Shown: positions 6,316 to 12,134, counted from the stretch's first letter. The stretch is 12,708 bases of DNA from Ruminococcus difficilis (GCF_016680995.1 NZ_JAEQMG010000085.1:1-12708); one strand, 5' to 3'. Notes: generated by a model from the sequence alone, not told the origin. Program-made: numbers and translations.

Positions 6316-6359
6316 GCTGCTGACAGTTCTATTATACCGCCAGCAGCCCCGCAAATCAA
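6316..6359 (-). promoter_or_regulatory. Recombinase promoter with inverted repeat around the -10 box
   Basis: On the minus strand TTGATT (6354-6359) and TATAAT (6331-6336) are separated by exactly 17 bases, giving a strong sigma-A promoter for the recombinase. GCTGCTG (6341-6347 on the minus strand) and CAGCAGC (6316-6322) form an inverted repeat that encloses the -10 box, a plausible repressor or structure-forming site. Confidence 0.65.
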
Positions 6360-6377
6360 TGATGGGTTTGGAAAACC

Positions 6378-6590
6378 TTATGTCCCGGCTTCCTCACTCT
6401 CCCGCTTGTCGGCGTACTTGCGGAACACCTCATAAAGCTGCTGTTCCAGTTCCCGGCGTTTGGCTGCTTCCTGTTCCGGCGTGAACACCGGGGAGAGATT
6501 TTCCAGTGTGATTTCCTTTCCCTGAAAAGTCACGATTTCGATTTCCTTTTTGTATCTGATATTACTTATAAGATCACCTTTCCTTTCCAT
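6378..6590 (-). CDS. tnpW: TnpW-family transposon-encoded protein
   Basis: This 70-residue acidic protein contains IRYKKEIEIVTFQGKEITLE, NLSPVFTPEQEAAKRRELEQ, then QLYEVFRKYADK. The beta segment followed by a proline-threonine break and one long amphipathic helix matches the TnpW family known from Tn4451-like elements. Its role is unknown; it always accompanies relaxase and recombinase genes. Its ATG (6590) lies inside the end of the relaxase gene, overlapping it by 17 bases, so the two are probably translationally coupled. An ATG-less core starting near ISNIRY would also fit the conserved region, so the first nine residues are the least certain. Confidence 0.8.
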   Translation of the reverse strand: MERKGDLISNIRYKKEIEIVTFQGKEITLENLSPVFTPEQEAAKRRELEQQLYEVFRKYADKRESEEAGT

Positions 6591-7518
6591 GCTGCCGCTG
6601 TTGCCGTTTCAGTTCCGCTAAAATCTCCGGCGGGATACGGTCAACCAGCCGCCGCATATCGTCCAGTTCGCTTTTTAACTTCGCCCGTTCCATCGTGTCA
6701 TTCATCTTGCCTTTTTCGCTGGCCTTTGCCCTGACTTCCAGCTTTTCATTTTCCGCTAACAAGTCATTGATTGTGACCTTGTATTTTTTCAGTTGCCCGG
6801 AGAAGTTCTCCATCTGCGGAAACCACTTTTTCAGCATGGAGAGGGCTTCCTCTTTCTTCTTTCCGGCGTTCAGCGGGGTAATGCCGGAGAGAACCGCTTC
6901 AATGGCCCTCGCCTGTTTGGAGAGGTTGACCGCCTGTTTGAACAGCCGGGTGGGGATATGCTTCCGGCCCGTCTTGCTGGCGCTTTCCCCACGCTCCAGG
7001 TCGGGGTACTGCTCCACCATACAGGCGTGAAAATCGTCCTGCCACTTCGTCAGATTGGCCCGGTTGCCGATAATTTCTTTGGCGCACAGGCGGTTGTCCT
7101 TTGTCAGCGGCACAAAGACCAAGTGCAGATGGGGCGTTTTTTCATCCATGTGTACCATAGCCGAAACGATGTTCTCCCGGCCCACCCGGTCAATGAGGAA
7201 GTCCGCCGCCCTCTGGAAGTAGGCCGCTATCTCCTTTGGGGACTTGCCCTTGAAAAACTCCGGGCTGGCGGTAATCAGCGTGTCCACAAACCGAGTGCTG
7301 TCCTTGCGGGTGCGGCATCTGGCCTGCTCGATGCGGCTCTGAATGAAATGGTAGTAGCGGCCATCCGGCTTGACGATGTGGAAATTGTACTTGCTCCGGC
7401 TGGTGTCAATGTCCGGGTTGCTGGCGTACTGCTCCTTTTTCCGTTCATGGTGGGCTTCCAGCGGCCCCGCCGGGTGGCCCTTGTGCTTCTCAAATCGCAA
7501 AATTGCGTGTTGTGCCAT
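6574..7518 (-). CDS. mobV: MobV-family relaxase (Mob_Pre, TnpZ-like)
   Basis: This 314-residue relaxase nicks the oriT strand and pilots it during conjugative mobilisation. It has the MobV layout. The N-terminal strand AILRFEKHKG leads to HHERKK, where His23 aligns with the catalytic histidine of pMV158 MobM (KHNER). NPDIDTSRSKYNFHI is motif I, and VHMDEKTPHLHLVFVP (His123, Glu126, His130, His132) is the metal-binding motif III. A lysine/glutamate-rich coiled-coil tail (235-314) is typical. Plasmid MobV proteins reach 400-500 residues, so this has a short tail, as transposon versions often do. GGAG stands four bases before the ATG. It is followed directly by tnpW and the recombinase. Transfer would need a type IV secretion system from elsewhere. 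Confidence 0.93.
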   Translation of the reverse strand: MAQHAILRFEKHKGHPAGPLEAHHERKKEQYASNPDIDTSRSKYNFHIVKPDGRYYHFIQSRIEQARCRTRKDSTRFVDTLITASPEFFKGKSPKEIAAYFQRAADFLIDRVGRENIVSAMVHMDEKTPHLHLVFVPLTKDNRLCAKEIIGNRANLTKWQDDFHACMVEQYPDLERGESASKTGRKHIPTRLFKQAVNLSKQARAIEAVLSGITPLNAGKKKEEALSMLKKWFPQMENFSGQLKKYKVTINDLLAENEKLEVRAKASEKGKMNDTMERAKLKSELDDMRRLVDRIPPEILAELKRQQRQHGKER

Positions 7519-7532
7519 TGAACTCCTTTCCC

Positions 7533-7596
7533 CATTCCATTCCTTTCCGGCGGGTTTTCCCGCCGAAAATATCTCTGATAGGATTGGAATGGAATG
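7533..7596. other. Candidate oriT upstream of the relaxase
   Basis: CATTCCATTCC (7533-7543) and GGAATGGAATG (7586-7596) are a perfect 11-bp inverted repeat. Nested inside is a perfect 7-bp hairpin, CGGCGGG (7548-7554) with CCCGCCG (7559-7565) around a TTTT loop. The block lies immediately upstream of mobV, where MobV relaxases recognise inverted repeats next to their nick site. The nick position cannot be told. Confidence 0.5.
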
Positions 7597-7646
7597 AATG
7601 TAAATAGATGGTTTTAATCTCTGTATTTCTATATACCGTCAGATTT

Positions 7647-7688
7647 CCGTACTTCAAGAGGATTGATTTTCGTACTCGCCAAGTACGG
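7647..7688. repeat. GTACTT inverted and direct repeats
   Basis: CCGTACTT (7647-7654) and AAGTACGG (7681-7688) are inverted copies. A third copy, CGTACT (7671-7676), forms a 6-bp hairpin with AGTACG (7682-7687) around CGCCA. They lie between the repA stop and the candidate oriT, and could be part of the relaxase or RepA binding region or a decayed repA tail. Confidence 0.45.
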
Positions 7689-7691
7689 TTT

Positions 7692-8087
7692 TCAGCCCTC
7701 CGGCGTACCATAACCGGATTTCTTGAAGTCGGTGTTTGGAACCGCTTCATAGGATTTCGGGTAAATGCGGTTGGGTTTTCCACAGCCCTGTTTCTGGATT
7801 TCCACCAGCCCCGCATACTGCAACTCCCGCAGGGTGTTGACCGCTTTCTGCCGCCCGCAGCGGAGCAAAGCGACCACCTCGCAGATGGGGTAGTACAGGT
7901 AGACCCGCCCGTACTCGTCCGCCCAGCCGTTCTTCCGGGACAACTCCGCCCGGCGCAGGACAAAGGCATACAGCACCTTCGCTTCGTTGCTCAAGGGCTG
8001 GAATGTGGGTGCTTCAAAAAGGAAATTGGGGAGCCGGGTGAAACTGAACGCCTTTTCCGGCTGGTGAATATAAATCGTGTTTGTCAT
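7692..8087 (-). CDS. repA: RepA_N-type replication initiator, short form
   Basis: This 131-residue protein has FSFTRLPNFLFEAPTFQPLS, then NEAKVLYAFVLRRAELS, GRVYLYYP and LLRCGRQKAVNTLRELQYAGL, then KPNRIYPKSY. This is the conserved N-terminal winged-helix domain of RepA_N replication initiators, which binds repeats in its own origin. Full proteins in plasmids and elements carry another 100-200 residues with a C-terminal domain. Here the frame ends in SGYGTPEG. Beyond the stop the same frame continues KINPLEVRKSDG before further stops, which looks like an eroded tail. It may still act as a DNA-binding regulator or support replication of the excised circle. The gene lies between the VLP gene and the relaxase, all on the minus strand. 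Confidence 0.82.
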   Translation of the reverse strand: MTNTIYIHQPEKAFSFTRLPNFLFEAPTFQPLSNEAKVLYAFVLRRAELSRKNGWADEYGRVYLYYPICEVVALLRCGRQKAVNTLRELQYAGLVEIQKQGCGKPNRIYPKSYEAVPNTDFKKSGYGTPEG

Positions 8088-8198
8088 AGCGTGTTTTGTG
8101 GACGGTTAGAGGCCCGTTTTCCGGGGCGAATGATAAATGATACCAGCCGCCCCGGTTGAGGGCTTGCGGAGCCTTGCAAATCAAGGCTTTTCCCGCTC

Positions 8199-8612
8199 TT
8201 AACTGTCCACAGCAGACCTCCTTTTCCGTTCACTTTCTGTTTTCTGCCGCCTGTGAACTCTGGCGGCGCAGTCCGGGCAGTATTTGCCCCGGTTGGACTT
8301 CGGGACGAACACACCGCCGCACTCCGCACAGCGTTTCAAGTCCCTGTCCCGGTAAATCTCCGCTTCCAGCGTCCTGTCCAGCGGCAAGACCGCCCAGCGG
8401 AACCACTTGCAGCAGACGGAGAACGAAATCATCTGCGGACAGGCGCAGGTGTCGCCATCGTCCAGCGCAAGGCAGTTTCCGTCCTCGCAGTTGCAGCACT
8501 CCCGGCGTATCAGGCCGCTGGCTCGTCTCTTCTGGGGCGGGGTTATGCGGTAGGGGGAGCCGTCCGGCCTGTGTTCCAGCGGCGGCAGGTGTTGATAGGG
8601 TCTTTTGCTCAT
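8199..8612 (-). CDS. Cysteine-rich VLP domain protein
   Basis: This 137-residue protein has two cysteine clusters. The first is RRECCNCEDGNC, then CACPQMISFSVCCKWFRWAVLP (split at the methionine), with Cys39, 40, 42, 47, 56, 58, 67 and 68. The V-L-P that names the family is included. The second is a probable zinc ribbon: Cys95 and Cys98, then Cys112 and Cys115 in KYCPDCAARVHRRQKTES. This pattern defines the cysteine-rich VLP family found on mobilisable elements beside RepA and MobV genes. Its function is not established; the ribbon and basic C-terminus (ERKRR) suggest nucleic-acid binding. The start is coupled to the stop of a short upstream frame as ATGA, with GGAGG nearby. Confidence 0.85.
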   Translation of the reverse strand: MSKRPYQHLPPLEHRPDGSPYRITPPQKRRASGLIRRECCNCEDGNCLALDDGDTCACPQMISFSVCCKWFRWAVLPLDRTLEAEIYRDRDLKRCAECGGVFVPKSNRGKYCPDCAARVHRRQKTESERKRRSAVDS

Positions 8613-8662
8613 GCGTCCCTCCGTTTTCTTTGGCGTGTTCTGTTTCCAAGGTGCTTGTCCAT
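8609..8662 (-). CDS. 17-codon upstream ORF coupled to the VLP gene
   Basis: ATG at 8662 (minus) begins MDKHLGNRTRQRKRRDA, a strongly basic peptide whose TGA overlaps the VLP start as ATGA. The VLP ribosome site GGAGG is within its last codons. It may be a leader that couples translation, or the remaining tail of a longer gene. There is no convincing ribosome site of its own. Confidence 0.3.
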   Translation of the reverse strand: MDKHLGNRTRQRKRRDA

Positions 8663-8766
8663 CGATGAACTATCCCAAGTCTACACCTTTTTGACCGCCT
8701 GTGCCGTATATCCAAGAGGTAGGAAATCAGCCTGAAAAACTCCCTATTTCCACGCTCTCGGATTTG

Positions 8767-8775
8767 TGATATAAT
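8767..8775 (+). promoter_or_regulatory. Extended -10 promoter for the 87-residue gene
   Basis: TGATATAAT is a perfect extended -10 element (TGnTATAAT). No good -35 box lies 17 bases upstream, which is typical of extended -10 promoters. A 66-base leader separates it from the ATG at 8841. Confidence 0.65.
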
Positions 8776-8840
8776 CAAAAAAAGATAAAAGACAAATTCA
8801 GGTTTCTGGTCTTCTTGCACAAAATAAAGGAGGAGCTATT

Positions 8841-9104
8841 ATGCAAATTGTTTATATTCCAAGCGAATCAATGTCTGTTCAAGGTAAAAAAGATGAAATC
8901 TATAAAAGATATGGGAAAGACTGGAATATTAGAGAACAGGGAGGAGGTAACGGAAATTGGTTGTTGACCAGAAAAAGTGATGTGCTTGTAGATGGAAAAA
9001 GTTATCGTACTTTTGTACTTGAACACTACGGTAAATCCAAGCTGACAGCGAAGCTTGTTGATAAATTTCGTGAAGATGTAGCAAATGGTAAAATAAAACT
9101 GTAA
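8841..9104 (+). CDS. Orphan hypothetical protein, 87 residues
   Basis: I do not recognise this protein. It has an excellent ribosome site (AAAGGAGGAGC before the ATG), its own extended -10 promoter and a very strong terminator, so it is a deliberate single-gene unit. The sequence is soluble and mixed alpha/beta: an N-terminal strand (MQIVYIPSESMSV), a helix with KDEIYKRYGKDW, a glycine-rich loop (EQGGGNGNW), strands around LLTRKSDVL and SYRTFVLEHYG, and a C-terminal helix KLVDKFREDVANGKIKL. It has no cysteines, membrane span or signal peptide. It is AT-rich compared with the GC-rich mobilisation genes, so it is probably separately acquired cargo. A small inhibitor, toxin or anti-defence protein is possible, but nothing in the sequence proves it. 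Confidence 0.75.
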   Translation: MQIVYIPSESMSVQGKKDEIYKRYGKDWNIREQGGGNGNWLLTRKSDVLVDGKSYRTFVLEHYGKSKLTAKLVDKFREDVANGKIKL

Positions 9105-9112
9105 ATGCCTAT

Positions 9113-9157
9113 GCCGTTATGCTATGAGCATAGTACATAGCATAACGGCTTCTCTTT
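9113..9157 (+). terminator. Rho-independent terminator after the 87-residue gene
   Basis: GCCGTTATGCTATG (9113-9126) pairs perfectly with CATAGCATAACGGC (9136-9149), a 14-bp stem, and is followed by TTCTCTTT. Confidence 0.88.
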
Positions 9158-9182
9158 CGTTGAGCTAGCAAGGAGGGTGAAT

Positions 9183-9983
9183 ATGTCTTTATCCATACAA
9201 GAGCGATTAAAAGACCTACGTGTGGAGCGTGGCTTGACGCTGGGGCAGCTTGCGGAGCAGACCGGGCTTTCCAAGTCTGCGCTGGGCAGTTACGAAACGG
9301 AAGACTTCAAGGACATCAGCCACTATGCCCTTATCCGGCTGGCGAAGTTTTACGGTGTGACCGCTGATTATCTGCTGGGGCTGTCTGAAATGAAAAATCA
9401 CCCAAACGCCGATCTTGCAGACCTGCGTTTGAGTGATGAAATGATTGACCTGCTGAAAAGCGGGAGGATAGACAATACCCTGCTGTGTGAGCTGGCGGCG
9501 CACCCGGATTTCCCCCGGCTGATGGCTGACCTTGAAATCTATGTGAACGGAACGGCACTGAAACAGGCGCAGGGTGCAAACGCCATAGTGGACACGATGA
9601 GCGCAACTGTTATAAAAAAGCATAATCCTGGCATGAGTGATACGCAGTTAAGACAGCTTATCACCGCCCATATTGATGAGGACGAGTTTTGCCGCTATGT
9701 GATACAACGGGACATAAACGGGATTGCCCTTGCTCTGCGGGAAACACACAAGGACGATTTTTTCAGCGTCCCAGAGGATAACCCGCTAAAAGAAATGCTG
9801 GAAACTGCTGGTGAAATCGTCAGCCAGGACAGCGACACGGAACAAGCGTACTTGGCGTTTATCTGCAAACGGCTCAAGCTGAATTTTAGGAAGCTGTCAG
9901 TAGAAGAACGGAAGTGGCTGAAAAAGATTGCGGAAAAATCCGACTTGCTGAAGAATCCAAAACCGCAGAGAGGACGAAGATAA
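9183..9983 (+). CDS. XRE-family transcriptional regulator
   Basis: This is a 266-residue protein. ATG at 9183 is chosen because AAGGAGGG ends six bases upstream; the in-frame GTG at 9177 overlaps that site. Residues 4-60 form an XRE helix-turn-helix: IQERLKDLRVERGLTLGQLA, EQTGLSKSALGSYE, ISHYALIRLAKFYGVTADYLLGL. The region from about 65 onward is a helical domain without a known catalytic motif, ending in KPQRGRR. Such long XRE regulators are common cargo next to resistance genes on gut mobile elements. No promoter is seen between the preceding terminator and the gene, so it may depend on read-through. It is convergent with the efflux gene and shares its terminator. Its target operator is not identifiable. 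Confidence 0.85.
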   Translation: MSLSIQERLKDLRVERGLTLGQLAEQTGLSKSALGSYETEDFKDISHYALIRLAKFYGVTADYLLGLSEMKNHPNADLADLRLSDEMIDLLKSGRIDNTLLCELAAHPDFPRLMADLEIYVNGTALKQAQGANAIVDTMSATVIKKHNPGMSDTQLRQLITAHIDEDEFCRYVIQRDINGIALALRETHKDDFFSVPEDNPLKEMLETAGEIVSQDSDTEQAYLAFICKRLKLNFRKLSVEERKWLKKIAEKSDLLKNPKPQRGRR

Positions 9984-10040
9984 AAAATGCCTGAACGGCG
10001 GTTCTGGTTTTTCAGAACCACCATCCAGGCATTTTGTTTA
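9984..10040. terminator. Bidirectional terminator between the XRE and efflux genes
   Basis: AAAATGCCTG (9984-9993) pairs with CAGGCATTTT (10026-10035), enclosing a second stem, GGTTCTG (10000-10006) with CAGAACC (10013-10019). A/T runs on both sides let it serve both convergent genes. Confidence 0.82.
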
Positions 10041-10063
10041 GTAATAGAAAAAGGTGCAGTTGA

Positions 10064-11284
10064 TTATTGCGTATTGTCAATCTCTCTCAAACCGGGTAGT
10101 AAAAATACGGCAAGCGCAACGATGATAATGCCAATTCCGCAAATGACAAACCATTTCTCAACTCCCAGCCGCTCCGCCAGAGGCCCGGAAATGACAAGGC
10201 CAAACGGCATGGCGAGGGAAGCGGCGCTTGTCAGTAGAGAAAAAACTCTCCCCAGATATTCTGGTTTGACCGTTTCTTGAAAAATCGCATTTTGCACACC
10301 GTAAAATGGAGCGGAAATTCCCATAACAGTACAGCACACAACAAAGACAAGAAATGCGTCTGGCGGCAAAAGCCCGGAGAGCATATTGCTAACGCCCATC
10401 AGGAGAACGGAAAGACCGATGGTGTACCGCCGTTTCTTAAAACCGCCCCAAATGCTCAGAATGACTCCGCCAAGCAGCATACCAACCGCAAAAGCAATTT
10501 CAGCGGCAGAGGCATGGGCCGGTGTTCCTTTGAAGTATGACATACAGATGAGAGGAAAAAGCGTACTGATTGGCATATAAAAGAACATATAAATTACACC
10601 AATCCAGAGCAGAGCAAAGAGGCCCCTGTTTTGCTTTAATACCACATACCCCTCTTTCATATCCTGTAAAAACTGTTGTCTTTTCGTTTCTGGACATAGT
10701 TCAGGCGTTGGTATGGACGAAATCGCAACAGTCACACAGGCAAGGATTGCACCCACAATATCTAACAATATAATTGCATTAAGAGGCCAAACAGCATATA
10801 AAAACGCTGCGGCAGCTGGACTGATAATCGCACTTACTGCTTGCATGGTCTGCGTGTAACCAGCGCATTTTGTAAGTTCCTCTTTTGGCACAATCATAGG
10901 TGTTGCTGCGCTGAATGCTGGAGAATGAAAAGCAGTTCCCGCACTTCGGATTAACAGGACAACCATAATAGACCATACGGGCAATTCCATGTAAAACGCC
11001 ACCAGCGCCAGAATACCGCCAGCGGCGGCAATTATCAAATCCGCACCAATCATTACGCTTTTACGGCTGTGCCGGTCAACAAAAGCACCTGCAAACGGGC
11101 CTAAACAGGCTTGCGGCAAAAATCCAATCAGTGTTGCCGCCGTCAATATGATTGCAGAATTAGTTTTCGCAACCAAATAAAAGATAATGGCCATTTGCAA
11201 AATACCGCTGCTAATAAAGGATATTGCTTGTCCGGCAAGAAGTGTAAAATAAGTTTTTCTCCATGAATTGTTGTTTTGGGTCAT
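10064..11284 (-). CDS. mef: Mef(A)-like MFS efflux pump (macrolide type)
   Basis: This 406-residue proton-driven exporter is placed in the cytoplasmic membrane. It resembles Mef(A)/Mef(E) throughout: WRKTYFTLLAGQAISFISSG, ILQMAIIFYL, FVDRHSRKSVMIGADLIIAA (the MFS loop 2-3 D-R-x-x-R-(R/K) signature), FYMELPVW, TKCAGYTQ, YMFFYMPIS, and GRVFSL with SLAMPFGL near the end. Twelve hydrophobic spans fit the length (Mef(A) has 405). ATG at 11284 has AAGGAGG eight bases upstream; the longer frame to 11410 runs through leader hairpins and is not used. By family it should export 14- and 15-membered macrolides, but sequence alone does not prove substrate. No msr(D)-type ABC-F gene follows, unlike the mef-msr operons of streptococci. 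Expression is probably controlled by the leader at 11285-11560. Confidence 0.88.
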   Translation of the reverse strand: MTQNNNSWRKTYFTLLAGQAISFISSGILQMAIIFYLVAKTNSAIILTAATLIGFLPQACLGPFAGAFVDRHSRKSVMIGADLIIAAAGGILALVAFYMELPVWSIMVVLLIRSAGTAFHSPAFSAATPMIVPKEELTKCAGYTQTMQAVSAIISPAAAAFLYAVWPLNAIILLDIVGAILACVTVAISSIPTPELCPETKRQQFLQDMKEGYVVLKQNRGLFALLWIGVIYMFFYMPISTLFPLICMSYFKGTPAHASAAEIAFAVGMLLGGVILSIWGGFKKRRYTIGLSVLLMGVSNMLSGLLPPDAFLVFVVCCTVMGISAPFYGVQNAIFQETVKPEYLGRVFSLLTSAASLAMPFGLVISGPLAERLGVEKWFVICGIGIIIVALAVFLLPGLREIDNTQ

Positions 11285-11330
11285 AATGCGAACCTCCTTT
11301 TTTATTGCATTGTTCCTTTGTTTCTGCAAT

Positions 11331-11370
11331 AAAAAGCAGGCGTTGTCCCACAGAGAGGGCAGACGCCTGC
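11331..11370 (-). terminator. Attenuator hairpin closest to the efflux gene
   Basis: On the minus strand GCAGGCGT and ACGCCTGC (11363-11370 and 11336-11343) form an 8-bp stem followed by TTTTTATT. It lies inside the transcript before the efflux start, so transcription would end here unless an alternative fold forms. Confidence 0.75.
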
Positions 11371-11386
11371 ATAACAACAAAGCACG

Positions 11387-11423
11387 AAAAAACACCACGA
11401 TACAGTTCAAAGACTGCTCGTGT
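11387..11423 (-). terminator. Second attenuator hairpin in the efflux leader
   Basis: On the minus strand ACACGA (11418-11423) pairs with TCGTGGTGT (11392-11400, one bulge), with an inner CAG/CTG pair, followed directly by TTTTTT. Confidence 0.65.
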
Positions 11424-11504
11424 CAAACCTACGTGTTCCTTTGCATACGCACGCAAAAAAAGCCCACCATCATGTGGAAAGGTACTTCTACTTTTTATTG
11501 CTTA

Positions 11505-11525
11505 TTAGCGTACACAAATTAACAC
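11505..11525 (-). CDS. Six-codon leader peptide of the efflux gene
   Basis: On the minus strand GTG (11525) opens a frame reading (M)LICVR and then TAA (11507-11505). A perfect GGAGG lies seven bases upstream and the strong promoter about 35 bases before it. Short leader peptides ahead of macrolide-resistance genes (for example mef and erm) stall ribosomes in the presence of drug. The start segment CTTACGTGT (11524-11532) can pair with ACACGTAGG (11428-11436), so a ribosome here would change the downstream fold. Confidence 0.5.
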   Translation of the reverse strand: MLICVR

Positions 11526-11559
11526 ACGTAAGCCTCCTTCCAATCTCAAACTGTCGCAC

Positions 11560-11589
11560 AGTATAACACACATCCGATAGACTTGTCAA
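11560..11589 (-). promoter_or_regulatory. Efflux operon promoter
   Basis: On the minus strand a consensus TTGACA (11584-11589) is separated by 18 bases from TATACT (11560-11565), or by 17 from TTATAC. Transcription would start near 11553, giving about 270 bases of leader before the efflux ATG. Confidence 0.8.
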
Positions 11590-11638
11590 CCATTTTTAAC
11601 CTTGTTTTCCATCTTGTTTTTCCATCTCTTACGGGCAG

Positions 11639-11721
11639 TAGCAAAGCCAGGCGAGCCAGTCAACGGTCAAGATGAACGGCGCTTTCAGCGCCGCCGTTGA
11701 CAGTCTCGCCCGTCTTTGCTA
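11639..11721. repeat. Nested four-tier hairpin
   Basis: Four successive perfect stems share one axis: TAGCAAAG (11639-11646) with CTTTGCTA (11714-11721), GGCGAG (11650-11655) with CTCGCC (11705-11710), GTCAACGG (11659-11666) with CCGTTGAC (11694-11701), and CGGCGCT (11677-11683) with AGCGCCG (11687-11693). Together they give 29 paired bases in an 83-base cruciform. Confidence 0.85.
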
Positions 11722-12057
11722 ATGGGTAATCAAGGCGGGAAAGCCATTTTAGGGCTTTCCCGCCCATTTCAATTTTGGGAGAAGAAAGGCCCCAAAATGA
11801 ACGAGTGCGGCCAAACACTTTTAGGGATTGGCCACCTTGTCCACCCATCCAGCGGGGCGGCGGGGAACGGTCAAGGCCGGGCGTCAGCCCATTCATTTCA
11901 GCCTTGACGGTTTCCTGCCGTCCTGCTACTTTTCCCGGAGTGTGGCCACACATCTGGTCACGGTGGCCAGAAGTACGGCGGGTTTGGGGAGCAACCCCAA
12001 CAAGCATTTTTGCCGCCCCGGTGGGGGCGCAAAAAAAGCAAGTGTCCATACACTTGC
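11639..12057. repeat. Inverted-repeat-dense region (possible oriT or single-strand origin)
   Basis: These roughly 420 bases hold no supported gene but at least seven perfect inverted repeats. The first is a nested 83-base structure. Then come GGCGGGAAAGCC/GGCTTTCCCGCC (11734-11745, 11753-11764); ATTTTGGG/CCCAAAAT (11772-11779, 11791-11798); GGCCAA/TTGGCC (11809-11814, 11828-11833); GTCAAGGC/GCCTTGAC (11870-11877, 11901-11908); TGGCCAC/GTGGCCA (11943-11949, 11963-11969); and GCAAGTGT/ACACTTGC (12038-12045, 12050-12057). A further near-perfect GC stem with A/T flanks spans about 12005-12037. Such density is typical of transfer or lagging-strand origins read as single strands. Its neighbour is an XRE gene of the Tn1549-like type. 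Confidence 0.6.
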
Positions 12058-12094
12058 ATTGCTTGCCGCTAACGCGCACCCCCGGAAATCCCAC

Positions 12095-12134
12095 AAAAAA
12101 AACGGAGGCAGCGTTTTTCACACTTCCTCCGTTT
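12095..12134 (-). terminator. Terminator of the right-hand XRE gene
   Basis: On the minus strand AAACGGAGG (12126-12134) pairs with CCTCCGTTT (12100-12108) and is followed by a run of T. The stem starts within the last codons of the gene. Confidence 0.85.

Larger units (their letters stand above)
4749..11610. mobile_element. Mobilisable integrative element with efflux cargo (ends approximate)
   Basis: From 4772 to 8662 all genes are on the minus strand and GC-rich: serine recombinase, TnpW, MobV relaxase, RepA_N-type protein and a cysteine-rich VLP-type protein. This is the core set of Tn4451-like mobilisable elements of gut Clostridia. They integrate by the serine recombinase and borrow a conjugation machine from a helper. 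Cargo follows: an orphan gene, an XRE regulator and a Mef-like efflux gene. The left end is placed just past the recombinase gene by analogy. The right end is unknown and could lie in the repeat-rich DNA after 11600 or beyond the window. Confidence 0.55.

Noticed and set aside
5648..6484. 278-codon plus-strand open frame across the recombinase region
   Set aside because: It is antisense to the serine recombinase, whose catalytic and zinc motifs are unmistakable. It has no ribosome site and a histidine/leucine-rich translation typical of GC-rich antisense frames.
6793..7521. 242-codon plus-strand frame opposite the relaxase
   Set aside because: It mirrors MobV on the other strand; no motif, no ribosome site.
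7490..7969. 159-codon minus-strand frame overlapping repA and the candidate oriT
   Set aside because: Its upstream half is an out-of-frame shadow of repA; its downstream half holds decayed repA tail residues, noted in the findings, but is not a gene.
8156..8820. Several long frames on both strands around the VLP gene
   Set aside because: They overlap the cysteine-rich VLP gene in other frames, are arginine/proline-rich, and lack start signals.
11285..11410. N-terminal extension of the efflux protein
   Set aside because: The extension translates the attenuator hairpins, is unlike any Mef N-terminus, and the ATG at 11284 has a strong ribosome site.
11601..11626. Tandem CTTGTTTTCCAT-like repeat
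   Set aside because: It is two imperfect copies of a T-rich 12-13-mer upstream of the efflux promoter, too simple to separate from chance.
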